Shown in pieces: positions 1-7,276 of a stretch of 17,033 bases of DNA. A program made the translations under genes and the position numbers. Numbering within the stretch: position 1 is the stretch's first letter; each line of letters opens with the position of its first letter. The DNA is from JAHJFW01 sp038065635 (GTDB lineage: Bacteria; Patescibacteriota; Patescibacteriia; 2-12-FULL-60-25). A model generated the notes under the pieces. The model did no database searches. It was not told where the DNA came from and worked only from the letters and a program-made list of their open reading frames with translations. The stretch covers positions 1 to 17,033 of the forward strand of contig JBBTQP010000096.1 in assembly GCA_038065635.1 (NCBI GenBank), written 5' to 3'.

Positions 1-1035
1 GAGATTGACTCCTGGGGATAACTTTTTTGCACGAATAGCCAGTCCGCAGACTACCGCCAGCTGGTTTATTGAATAACCCGGAATCGTAAAAGGCGGTACG
101 GCGAGCGCGGTTTCTATTTCGAGCGAGGTTTTCAATTCCTCGATAATTCCGGGCGTCGCGCTTGATCCGCCGGCAACGAATACCCTAGTCAATGTTACGT
201 TTTTTTGACGTAAGAGGTGGTTTTTTGCACGTTGAAACTCTTCTACGATAGGTTTCATTGTTTCTCGCATAGCTTCGGCGGCGGATGCATCGGAAAAACC
301 TTTTTCGCGTTTAAGTTTTTCCGCTGTCGCAGCATCAACTTTGTTTGCGGATGCTATTGCATCGGTCAACGCTTGTCCGGCAATCGGACTGTCTATCGTC
401 AGTCTCATCCCAAGTCGGCTTATGAACGCGATGATCGTGCTTCGACCACCAATATCGATGACCGATATCAATTCGTTTGGTTTTAATTTGATCCGATCGA
501 CGACCGCGCGCGAAAGAGAAAGCGACTCCGGTTCCAGAATTGTAAGTTCCAGTCCGGCAAGAGCGCACGTGTGATCGTATGCTTGGACAAGGTCTTTTTT
601 GGCTGCCGCGAACATTACGGATGTAAGTTCGGCGGTTTTCGACCTAACCACGAAATCCCATGTCAGTTCTTCCAGATTGAAAGGAACGGTTACGGCTGCT
701 AGTTTTTGTATCGTGTCGCGATAATTTTTTTCTTTCACCGTTTCAAATTCAAAAAGATGCGTCACTGATTTTGTGTCGGGTAGACATGCTACGACTTTTT
801 TCGTACTCGGTTTATTCGGACGGCAAGCGTCAACAGCCGAACGAATAGCTTCGGCGAGTTTGGCTTGATCAAGAATCAGCCCCTCTTTTACGATCCCTTC
901 GGCGAGGTCAATGCGCGCAAAGGCGCGGACGTTTCCGTTTTTTAAACCTCTGACTTCGAGAATTTGAATATCCGTGTCGGAAATATCCAGAGCGAACGCC
1001 TGAGGCGTACCGATTAGTTTTTTTAAGATGGACAT
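1..1035 (-). CDS. pilM: Type IV pilus assembly protein PilM (3' end off the window)
   Basis: PilM is an actin/FtsA-fold cytoplasmic ATPase that binds the PilN tail and links the inner-membrane alignment complex to the pilus motor. The frame is open from an ATG at 1035 to base 1 (345 residues) without a stop. Visible are an N-terminal ALDISDTDIQILEV strand (about 15-28), an EGIVKEGLI segment (46-54), the phosphate-binding VIDIGG motif (192-197) and the nucleotide-binding VFVAGGSSATPG motif (285-296). The end (…GVNL) resembles the usual PilM C-terminus, so only a few residues are probably missing. It starts 6 bases after the stop of the PilX-like gene and is the last visible gene of the operon. 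pilN and pilO would be expected at lower coordinates, outside the window. Family assignment is firm. Confidence 0.93.
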   Translation of the reverse strand, partial: MSILKKLIGTPQAFALDISDTDIQILEVRGLKNGNVRAFARIDLAEGIVKEGLILDQAKLAEAIRSAVDACRPNKPSTKKVVACLPDTKSVTHLFEFETVKEKNYRDTIQKLAAVTVPFNLEELTWDFVVRSKTAELTSVMFAAAKKDLVQAYDHTCALAGLELTILEPESLSLSRAVVDRIKLKPNELISVIDIGGRSTIIAFISRLGMRLTIDSPIAGQALTDAIASANKVDAATAEKLKREKGFSDASAAEAMRETMKPIVEEFQRAKNHLLRQKNVTLTRVFVAGGSSATPGIIEELKTSLEIETALAVPPFTIPGYSINQLAVVCGLAIRAKKLSPGVNL

Positions 1036-1041
1036 ATTTTG

Positions 1042-1443
1042 TCAAAAACCGACCACGTCTTCCCACGAAGAAATAATCATCGTCGGATTCACTTTAGTAA
1101 TTTGTATTTTGATTTTGCGAGTGTATCCGGATACGGTGCTTGTAGCTTGAACTGTTCTATTGGTTCCTCCGATGCCTGAGACGTTCATTATATAACAAGT
1201 GTCGCCGCCGACATTAATCAGTTGATTTCCTGTGTATACCGTCGTTTCTTTTAGTTGATTCAGCGCGTAATCAGCGCATGCGCTTACGGCGGCTTGAGCA
1301 CGAGCTTGTTTGTCTATGGAAACGTCGGTTTTGGCGACCCCGGAAGATCGTAAAAGTATTCCAGCCCCTATAACAAGAAGAATCGCCTCGATTAGAATGA
1401 TGCTTATCAGCGCAATGTATCCTCGTAGGAGTTTCATAATCAT
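1042..1443 (-). CDS. PilX/GspK-like minor pilin
   Basis: This 133-residue protein has a short basic N-terminus, then a Gly-Tyr junction (G8/Y9) and one hydrophobic helix (about 9-32), the layout of a type III prepilin signal. The usual Glu at mature position +5 is absent (Ile instead), as is typical for the K/X-class minor pilin that caps the pilus tip. Two cysteines (C56, C83) could form a disulfide in the periplasmic domain. The start codon overlaps the preceding pilin stop as ATGA (1440-1443), indicating translational coupling; an alternative ATG lies two codons downstream. By position it is the fourth minor pilin in an H-I-J-K series. The globular domain gives no recognisable family, so the role rests on signal and context. 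Confidence 0.75.
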   Translation of the reverse strand: MIMKLLRGYIALISIILIEAILLVIGAGILLRSSGVAKTDVSIDKQARAQAAVSACADYALNQLKETTVYTGNQLINVGGDTCYIMNVSGIGGTNRTVQATSTVSGYTRKIKIQITKVNPTMIISSWEDVVGF

Positions 1444-1952
1444 TTACGCACCGTTGCCGTCGCACGGAAGATTTCGTCGAAAGCCAGATCCGGATCTTCT
1501 TCAGGGTTTGTCGAGCTCACGTACATTTCGATACGGATAGCCGTTGACGTAGCAGTTCCGCTAACGTTAGTGAAACGCAGCGTACGCACAGTAACCTCGT
1601 CGGCCATAAGCGAGGTCGTAGGCGAAGATCCTTCTTTGATATTTACAGTGCCGTTAGCGACGAAGAACGACGTAGGAGTCGTTGAAGTTGACGATGTCTG
1701 CATCGTCAATGTCGTACTACTCGCTCCGTAAGCGGGAGCGGTAACGGATTGCGCGTTTGAAATTGCTTGCGTCATTGCGGCTAACGCGTAACGGCCGTTT
1801 TGCCCCACGTCCTCTATGGCTTGGAGTTTTTCTTTTCCTTGCAGGACAGTGAATAACACGTTCGTCGCGACAAGAAGCAGTGTCGCTGAGATGGCGATGT
1901 AAATAAGATATTCAACCAAAGTAAATCCAGCTTGTTTGTTTGAGTGAATCAT
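1440..1952 (-). CDS. PilW/GspJ-like minor pilin
   Basis: This 170-residue prepilin has a textbook type III signal: a basic leader ending in Ala-Gly, then FTLVEYLIYIAI, with cleavage after G9 and Glu at mature position +5 (E14). The helix is followed by a segment rich in Gln and Ala, then a Ser/Thr-rich beta domain (about 65-165). Length and layout fit the J/W class of minor pilins, which join the tip complex that primes pilus assembly. Both ends overlap neighbours by ATGA (1949-1952 with the propeller pilin, 1440-1443 with the PilX-like gene), so the three pilins are almost certainly translated together. The prepilin call is firm. The J/W subclass is inferred from gene order. Confidence 0.85.
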   Translation of the reverse strand: MIHSNKQAGFTLVEYLIYIAISATLLLVATNVLFTVLQGKEKLQAIEDVGQNGRYALAAMTQAISNAQSVTAPAYGASSTTLTMQTSSTSTTPTSFFVANGTVNIKEGSSPTTSLMADEVTVRTLRFTNVSGTATSTAIRIEMYVSSTNPEEDPDLAFDEIFRATATVRK

Positions 1953-3355
1953 TTCGTTCCGACTTGAAGAATATAAAGACCGGCTGTAGCGCTTTGCGTT
2001 GAAACGTACGCGTAAAGTCCGGATTGCGACAGGGAGATATCCGTAGCGGTTCCGGCAAGGTTGAATGTTCCGTAGATCAGAGGGATTGTCGGATTTGTGA
2101 CGTCCAAGGTTATGAATTCCGCCGTGCTTGAGGCGGTCGCGAGGAATACGAGGTTGTTGAAAACGCGCACCTTGTTTACGTTCGCGTTGATTTCAAAAGA
2201 ACCGATGACGGAAGGATGCGCTGGGTCGCTAACGCTGAACACGAAAAATTCCGGTTGGTCGCTGTTTTGTTCCGTTCCGCCGAACGCCAAGGTGCCTGAT
2301 ACCGCCACGGTTCTCAATTCCTCGTTTAGATTGACTGACCCAACGACGCTCATGGTCGAAGGATCGGCGACGTTCACGATTTGAAGTTCTTTCGAGCTAT
2401 TTTCCGAACCTATGAATGAGTATGGGGTGGCGCCGTTTTTCACGGCGATAGCGTAGATATCATCTCCAGTGTTGATTGATCCCAGTTCTTGCGGACTTGC
2501 CGCGTTTGTCGTGTCGTAAATGAAATATGTCGCCTGATTACCGACTTCGTCGCGACCGAGGTGAACTATGGTACCGCTTGCAAAAACGGCGTTCATCTCT
2601 TCATTCGCCGTCATTTTGATCGATCCGATCTCGTAAGGATTCGTCGGATTCGACACGTCGATGATTTTAGTTTCCGCCGGCTTGCTGTCTCCTGCGATGT
2701 AGACTCGATTATCGTAAGCGTCCAACACGAATAGGTTCATACCGGTTTCCGTACCGCCCCGATATACGGGGGATATTGGATTTGAAATATCGAAGATTTG
2801 CAGTTCGGTTCCTGCGGCATTGAGCGGAGTTGTCACGTAAAGGTAATCTCCATAAACGTCCACTGCGTTTGCCGCAATGTTCGTGAGGGTGCTCGACGAC
2901 ACGATCTCCGGATCCGCCCAGGTCGCAGGGGAGACTCGTCGCCAATTTGTTATCACGGCGGTTGAAACCACGGTTTCCGTCCTAGTCGGACTAAAAAGCC
3001 AGCTGACCGTAGAGGTGACATACAGCGTATTAGAGTCCGGCGCGGATACCAGCAGTGTACGCGTATATCCTTCCTGAGCGTCGCTGCTTCCGGAAAATGT
3101 CCATCTCCCTCCGGAAATCAGCAATCCGTGCGTACCTGTGGCAACCGAATCAAACGAACGGTCGCGCATGGAGCGAATCGCTTCTATGCCTTCTTCGGCA
3201 AGCGCATTCGCTTTTGCGCGCTCAAGACTTTTTCTTTGCGAAACGTTCGCATCTAGATAAAGGACACCGATGGTCACTACGCCAAACAAAAACACCGTGA
3301 TTGCGAGCATTATCTCAATCAAGCTCTGTCCCTTGAGGACGCGCGGTCTTTGCAT
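1949..3355 (-). CDS. Modular minor pilin: PilV/GspI-type N-terminus fused to an LVIVD beta-propeller
   Basis: This 468-residue protein begins as a prepilin: leader to Gly9, then QSLIEIMLAITV, with Glu at mature +5 (E14) and a hydrophobic helix to about residue 33. Residues 34-135 look like a normal small pilin domain. From about 160 to the end lie seven regular repeats ending in motifs such as LQIFDISNPISP (185), TKIIDVSNPTNP (229), LQIVNVADPSTM (324) and FITLDVTNPTIP (414). Start positions are 185, 229, 277, 324, 370, 414 and 460, a 44-48 residue period typical of LVIVD (PF08309) propeller blades. The pilin part should anchor it in the pilus and the propeller should be displayed outside the cell. 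It occupies the I/V position of the minor pilin cluster. Its ligand cannot be told from sequence; adhesion is an inference. Confidence 0.88.
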   Translation of the reverse strand: MQRPRVLKGQSLIEIMLAITVFLFGVVTIGVLYLDANVSQRKSLERAKANALAEEGIEAIRSMRDRSFDSVATGTHGLLISGGRWTFSGSSDAQEGYTRTLLVSAPDSNTLYVTSTVSWLFSPTRTETVVSTAVITNWRRVSPATWADPEIVSSSTLTNIAANAVDVYGDYLYVTTPLNAAGTELQIFDISNPISPVYRGGTETGMNLFVLDAYDNRVYIAGDSKPAETKIIDVSNPTNPYEIGSIKMTANEEMNAVFASGTIVHLGRDEVGNQATYFIYDTTNAASPQELGSINTGDDIYAIAVKNGATPYSFIGSENSSKELQIVNVADPSTMSVVGSVNLNEELRTVAVSGTLAFGGTEQNSDQPEFFVFSVSDPAHPSVIGSFEINANVNKVRVFNNLVFLATASSTAEFITLDVTNPTIPLIYGTFNLAGTATDISLSQSGLYAYVSTQSATAGLYILQVGTK

Positions 3356-3362
3356 AAGGCGA

Positions 3363-3371
3363 ATTGTAGCA
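3363..3371 (-). promoter_or_regulatory. Possible extended -10 promoter upstream of the propeller pilin
   Basis: On the minus strand TGCTACAAT forms an extended -10 element (TG-n-TACAAT), 7 bases before the ATG at 3355. No good -35 is seen at 17 bases. If used, the transcript would have almost no leader, and the last three pilins plus pilM could be expressed separately from pilB and pilC. Motif reading only. Confidence 0.3.
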
Positions 3372-3400
3372 TGCGAACACAGCGCTTCACTATCCCCATC

Positions 3401-3485
3401 ATGTCATTCCCGCGTAGGCGGGAATCCAGATTAAAAGGAATAATTCACTTTGTATCCTGGATCCCCGTCTGCACGGGGATGACAT
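3401..3485. repeat. Palindromic intergenic repeat (MITE-like), copy 1
   Basis: An 85-bp imperfect inverted repeat begins ATGTCATTCCCGCG and ends CGGGGATGACAT. Internal arms (GGCGGGAATCCAG and CTGGATCCCCG) extend the pairing, so its RNA would form a long hairpin. It fills most of the gap between the GspH-like gene and the propeller pilin inside the pilus operon. Similar 'TGTCATTCC…GGATGACA' elements are scattered in many bacterial genomes. A related copy lies at 7143-7232. It encodes no transposase; it may attenuate read-through in the operon. Confidence 0.8.
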
Positions 3486-3490
3486 TGTGT

Positions 3491-3964
3491 TTATTCCAAT
3501 TCGATCGTTCCTTGGCGGTTTATGCTCACGACCGACGTCAGCGCGCCGAAGGAAACGGTCCACGCGCCATCCACCGTAGACGTTCCGTAGAGTCGTGAAA
3601 AAACTGTTTCAGTCGAAGACGCGGAGATTGTAACAGTGGAAGGATACTCGATCACTTCGTCTTCGGATGCGTTTCGCGCGGCGTACGAGTTTCCCTGAAA
3701 TAGCACGAGCGAGCTTGACGCGCTTACGATTTTTACGCCGTATGCGGCGTCGCCGCGTCCGGTTTGCGCGTAGGTTCTGGCGCGGCGAAGAGTTTCAACA
3801 AGAGTGCGCGAGGTATCGTCAACGAGCGTATTGCGGTATAGGCGGAAACCCATCGGAATAAGAAGAGAGAACGTGGAGACGAACAGCACCATGACGAGCA
3901 GGATCTCCGTAAGAGTGAATCCATTGCGGCGGTTTTTATTTCGAGATTCCGGATGTGAGTTCAT
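3491..3964 (-). CDS. GspH/FimT-like pseudopilin
   Basis: This 157-residue prepilin has the signal RRNG/FTLTEILLVMVLF: cleavage after Gly15 and Glu at mature +5 (E20). A C-terminal beta-rich domain follows (about 50-157), with a terminal SINRQGTIELE strand like the GspH/FimT/FimU class. The ATG at 3964 was chosen; an in-frame TTG at 4000 would add 12 residues and push the start deeper into pilC. The start overlaps the pilC 3' end by 29 bases. It is the first of four minor pilins, matching the H position in H-I-J-K clusters. FimU/GspH proteins connect the tip complex to the rest of the pilus. The downstream palindrome (3401-3485) separates it from the next pilin. Confidence 0.85.
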   Translation of the reverse strand: MNSHPESRNKNRRNGFTLTEILLVMVLFVSTFSLLIPMGFRLYRNTLVDDTSRTLVETLRRARTYAQTGRGDAAYGVKIVSASSSLVLFQGNSYAARNASEDEVIEYPSTVTISASSTETVFSRLYGTSTVDGAWTVSFGALTSVVSINRQGTIELE

Positions 3965-5000
3965 AGATTGGAGAGATAACGGCAAGAGCGATGAATGCAA
4001 CCGCGATACCTATGAATATCAGCATAATGGGTTCGATGAGAGTCGGAAGCTGTTTGGTTTGCGAATCCACTTCGTTTTCGAAATATAAAGCCAAATAAGA
4101 GAATGTCTCCTCAAGTTTTCCGCTCTGTTCGCCGACGGCGATGAGCGCGATTACGTTTTTCGGAAAAAGTTTCGGATAAGCGCCGAGGATCGTTGCGAGT
4201 GGTACGCCGGCCGATAGGCGAGTCATCGCGTCTTTTAGCGCTTGCTGATAACGAACGTTCGTTACGGCTTGTGCAGTCGCCGCCAGAGTTTCTTTTATCG
4301 TCAGACCGCTTCTAAATAATGTACCGAAAATTTGATTGAAAAGTGAGAGTTGGTAATTGCGAAATAGTTTTCCGAAAAATGGCATGCGGACAGAGATGGT
4401 GTGATAAATCCAGCGGAAAGCGGGTATTCTTCCGGAAAGAATAAATAGCACGATCAAAACGGTTCCCCCTCCAAGCGCTATAATTCCGCTGTCACGGACG
4501 AAAACGGAAATGCCTAGTAGGATTTTTGTCGCGAGCGGCAACTCGATATCAACGGACTTGAAAAGCGGAATCAGTTTTGGAAGTACGAAAATAGAAATTC
4601 CCCCGCCCATAAAAAAGGTGAGCGCCAGCACGATTTTCGGATAAAGCAGCGCGGCGTTTATTTTTGATTTTAGTTCTTTGTTGTGCGTCATTATGTCCGC
4701 CAGATATTTCAGGTTCACGTCCAGCGTTCCGTTAATTTCTCCGGCGCGGATAATGTTGAGAGCCATTTCGCCTATGTCCTCTTTATAGGATTCAAGGGCC
4801 TTTGAAAGAGTACTCCCGTGTTCAAGCTGCGTTTTTATATCAAGCAAAAATGCGTTGAAAGACTTGCTTCGCGATTGCTGAATAAGAACAACCATGGCTT
4901 CGTTCAGCGGGATTCCGCTTTTAACCATCAATGCGACGTTTTTGAAAAAATCAACAAGTTCTTTTTTGAAGTTCGATCTCGCGAAGAAATTCATTCTCAT
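3936..5000 (-). CDS. pilC: Type IV pilus inner-membrane platform protein PilC
   Basis: PilC (GspF family) is the polytopic platform protein through which the PilB ATPase drives pilin into the growing fibre. The 354-residue product shows two T2SSF domains, about 15-138 and 218-340, each starting with a helical cytoplasmic part (FFKNVALMVKSGIPLNEAM; FGTLFRSGLTIKETL). Membrane segments lie near 118-140, 165-190 and 320-345, with the typical LIEPIMLIFIG stretch at 321-331. Many homologues carry roughly 50 more residues before the first domain; here the protein starts almost directly with it. The gene follows the pilB stop by 4 bases and overlaps the next pseudopilin gene by 29. The call is firm. 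Confidence 0.95.
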   Translation of the reverse strand: MRMNFFARSNFKKELVDFFKNVALMVKSGIPLNEAMVVLIQQSRSKSFNAFLLDIKTQLEHGSTLSKALESYKEDIGEMALNIIRAGEINGTLDVNLKYLADIMTHNKELKSKINAALLYPKIVLALTFFMGGGISIFVLPKLIPLFKSVDIELPLATKILLGISVFVRDSGIIALGGGTVLIVLFILSGRIPAFRWIYHTISVRMPFFGKLFRNYQLSLFNQIFGTLFRSGLTIKETLAATAQAVTNVRYQQALKDAMTRLSAGVPLATILGAYPKLFPKNVIALIAVGEQSGKLEETFSYLALYFENEVDSQTKQLPTLIEPIMLIFIGIAVAFIALAVISPIYELTSGISK

Positions 5001-5004
5001 AACA

Positions 5005-6684
5005 TCATGCCTTTGTGACGCGGATTATTTCTTCCAGCGTCGTGAGTCCTTTGAAAACTTTCAACACGCCGTCCTCAATCATCGTACGCATTCCAAGCTC
5101 TTTCGCTTTTCGTCGTATTTCATCCGAACTGACTTTATTAACGATGAGAGGCCGTATCTCCTCCGTCACCTCCATTATTTCGAAGATTCCGACGCGACTC
5201 GTGTAACCGGTATTTCGGCACGTCGCGCAACCTTTGCCGTGATATAGACGCACGTTGTTCATGTCTTCCTCTCCGCTCATGGTTTGAACAAGTTTGAGTA
5301 GAAGTGGGTCGTTGTTCAATTCTTCTTGCAGGTCTTTGCTTGGCGTGTAACTTTCAAGACAGTCGGGACAGACGCGGCGCACGAGACGTTGCCCGATGAT
5401 GACGTTGACGGACGAAGCGATAAGGAACGGTTCCACGTGCATGTCGAAAAGCCGCGGGAACGCGGTTGAAGCGTCGTTAGTATGCAGCGTCGTTAGCATC
5501 AGGTGGCCTGTCAAAGCGGCGTTAATCGAAATGGCCGCGGTTTCAGGGTCACGAACCTCACCGACCATGACGATGTCCGGGTCTTGGCGCAGGATCGACC
5601 GCAAACCGGCTTCGAACGTGAGGTTTGTTGCGGGGTTTACCTGGATTTGTCTGATGCCGCGTATGCTGTATTCCACCGGATCTTCGATGGTAATGATGTT
5701 GACGTCCGGTTGGTTTAAGATATTCAAAACCGCATACAGAGTGGTTGTTTTTCCGGAACCGGTCGGTCCTACAACTACGATCATGCCGTATGGAAGCTCG
5801 GAAGCGTGTTTTACTTTTGCGAAGTCGTCTTCCAGCAAGCCGAGATCTTCGAGACGCAGTCTTTGAAAACCTTCCGAAAGAAGACGCATGACGATGTTTT
5901 CTCCGTGCGTGATCGGCAAAATTGAAACGCGGAGGTTAACGCGGCCGTCTGAAAATTTCATTTCAAAACGTCCGTCCTGCGCTTGAGCGTGTTCGTCCGT
6001 TCGCAGTCTCGATAGGATTTTTATTCTGAATACGACCTTATCGTGCGACGATTTTGGATATCGTAGAACTTCGTGAAGGTCTCCGTGAACTCGTAAACGC
6101 ACCACGATACTGTCCTCTTCCGGCTCTATGTGAATATCCGATGCCGCGCTGCGATAGGCGGCTTCTACCAAAATGTTTACCAGTTTTACAACATCCTCTT
6201 CTTGCGGTTGTTTCGCCATTCGCGCCACCAATATACGCGCTTGTTCCATGATGTCTTTTTGGTAGCCCTTGAAAGCGGAAGAAAGACCGGCGTGCGACGT
6301 TCGAATCGCCTCGATCGGAGAGCCGAGGGTTTTTTGCAAAAGTGAAATCAGGTCGTAATCGTCGGGATCAAGCATCGCGACATAAATTTTTTCCGGAGTT
6401 TTTTTGTATGCAACGACGTTTTGCGCGTGCGCCACGCTTTCCGGAATGAGGAACAGCACGGACGGGTCTATTCGTTCTTTCGACAGATTTACGAACTTCG
6501 ATCCTTCTTCTTCCGTGATGAGCGAGAGCGCCTGATCTTCGGAAAGAAGGCCCAGATCTATAACCGCGTCAATTAGAGGTATTTTTTTGTTAGCCGAAAC
6601 TTCTTTTGCATGCCCAAGATCCACCTTGTTAAGGAATTCTCCATCGATAAGCAGTTGTTCGACCTGCGATTCTTGGAGCGGCAT
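5005..6684 (-). CDS. pilB: Type IV pilus assembly ATPase PilB
   Basis: This 559-residue hexameric secretion ATPase powers pilus extension. The N-terminal part (about 1-145) is a MshEN/T2SSE-N type domain. The core contains ASDIHIEP (181-188), Walker A GPTGSGKT (306-313), the Asp box IITIEDPVEY (330-339), Walker B near ILRQDPDIVMVGEVRD (364-379) and the His box TGHLMLTTLHT (392-402). A zinc site is formed by C439/C442 and C486/C489, a hallmark of PilB/GspE rather than the retraction ATPase PilT, which usually lacks it. All catalytic motifs are intact. The gene starts 6 bases after the receiver-domain gene and ends 4 bases before pilC. No pilT is visible in the window. Confidence 0.97.
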   Translation of the reverse strand: MPLQESQVEQLLIDGEFLNKVDLGHAKEVSANKKIPLIDAVIDLGLLSEDQALSLITEEEGSKFVNLSKERIDPSVLFLIPESVAHAQNVVAYKKTPEKIYVAMLDPDDYDLISLLQKTLGSPIEAIRTSHAGLSSAFKGYQKDIMEQARILVARMAKQPQEEDVVKLVNILVEAAYRSAASDIHIEPEEDSIVVRLRVHGDLHEVLRYPKSSHDKVVFRIKILSRLRTDEHAQAQDGRFEMKFSDGRVNLRVSILPITHGENIVMRLLSEGFQRLRLEDLGLLEDDFAKVKHASELPYGMIVVVGPTGSGKTTTLYAVLNILNQPDVNIITIEDPVEYSIRGIRQIQVNPATNLTFEAGLRSILRQDPDIVMVGEVRDPETAAISINAALTGHLMLTTLHTNDASTAFPRLFDMHVEPFLIASSVNVIIGQRLVRRVCPDCLESYTPSKDLQEELNNDPLLLKLVQTMSGEEDMNNVRLYHGKGCATCRNTGYTSRVGIFEIMEVTEEIRPLIVNKVSSDEIRRKAKELGMRTMIEDGVLKVFKGLTTLEEIIRVTKA

Positions 6685-6690
6685 GGGACT

Positions 6691-7095
6691 TTATGCGATT
6701 TGTTTTTTTACTTCGTCTACGATTTGCTGGAGCGTGTAATTGGCTTTGATGAGATATGTATCGACACCAAGGGTTTTTACTTGTTCGATGTCCGATTCTT
6801 GGCCAAGGTTGGACAGCACCATTATTGGCATGAGTTTTTTTTCACCGTCCTTGTTGATTTCTTTCAGAACTTCAAAACCGCTTTTTTTAGGCATAACCAG
6901 ATCCAGCAGCATGAGGTTCGCCTTGCTGTCTTTATATTTCGCAAGTGCCTCATAACCGTCAACAGCCGTAATAATGTTATAACCGGCTTTTTTTAGCTTT
7001 AAAGTCAGGGTTTTTAAAAGAAAACGGTCGTCCTCGGCGATAAGTATTGTTTTGACCGTGGCTACAGGTTGATTTTTAGGCATATTCGACGCCAT
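6691..7095 (-). CDS. Single-domain CheY/PilG-like response regulator
   Basis: The product is a stand-alone receiver domain of 134 residues with no output domain. Conserved features are the acidic pocket EDD (21-23), the phospho-acceptor Asp in LMLLDLVMPKKSG (D65), the switch Ser in VLSN (S95) and the Lys in LIKAN (K117). The ATG at 7095 was chosen; an ATG at 7083 also fits (130 residues), and a TTG at 7122 would only add a nonconserved stretch. It is the first gene of the pilus operon, 6 bases before pilB, so it most likely transmits a phosphorylation signal to the pilus machinery, as PilG/PilH do elsewhere. No histidine kinase is encoded nearby. The target is inferred from context. Confidence 0.88.
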   Translation of the reverse strand: MASNMPKNQPVATVKTILIAEDDRFLLKTLTLKLKKAGYNIITAVDGYEALAKYKDSKANLMLLDLVMPKKSGFEVLKEINKDGEKKLMPIMVLSNLGQESDIEQVKTLGVDTYLIKANYTLQQIVDEVKKQIA

Positions 7096-7142
7096 TGTAA
7101 CGCGTTTGTTCGGAATAAACAAAGTCCGTTCGCAAACTAAAA

Positions 7143-7232
7143 TGTCATTCCGACCGAGGAGGCTTTCGCGACGAGCGGAGGAATCCCTTGCTTTGCGGTT
7201 TAAGGGATCCCTCCGCTACGGTCGGGATGACA
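7143..7232. repeat. Palindromic intergenic repeat (MITE-like), copy 2
   Basis: A 90-bp inverted repeat begins TGTCATTCCGACCG and ends CGGTCGGGATGACA, with long inner arms GCGGAGGAATCCCTT and AAGGGATCCCTCCGC. Its ends resemble the palindrome at 3401-3485, while the interior differs. It sits in the divergent gap between the pilus operon and miaB. As RNA it would form a strong hairpin on either strand, so it could insulate the two transcription units. Confidence 0.82.
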
Positions 7233-7240
7233 GTCTGTGA

Positions 7241-7269
7241 TTGATAACTTGATTTTTTCATGGTAGCTT
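7241..7269 (+). promoter_or_regulatory. Candidate miaB promoter
   Basis: TTGATA (7241-7246) is followed after exactly 17 bases by TAGCTT (7264-7269), with TG just upstream (TGGTAGCTT) giving an extended -10. The -10 ends 7 bases before the miaB ATG, which would leave virtually no leader. The -10 hexamer itself is weak. Confidence 0.4.
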
Positions 7270-7276
7270 TCGCGCC

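Noticed and set aside
217..574. Several short frames on both strands
   Set aside because: They lie wholly inside pilM, whose frame is open from 1035 to 1 with conserved motifs.
3350..3598. Plus-strand 82-residue frame containing FPRRRESR and WIPVCTGMT
   Set aside because: This is the well-known spurious translation of the TGTCATTCC palindrome, and it runs antisense through the GspH-like gene.
3965..4000. TTG start at 4000 for the GspH-like pseudopilin
   Set aside because: It adds a leader that prepilins do not need and deepens the overlap with pilC. The ATG at 3964 gives a normal leader length.
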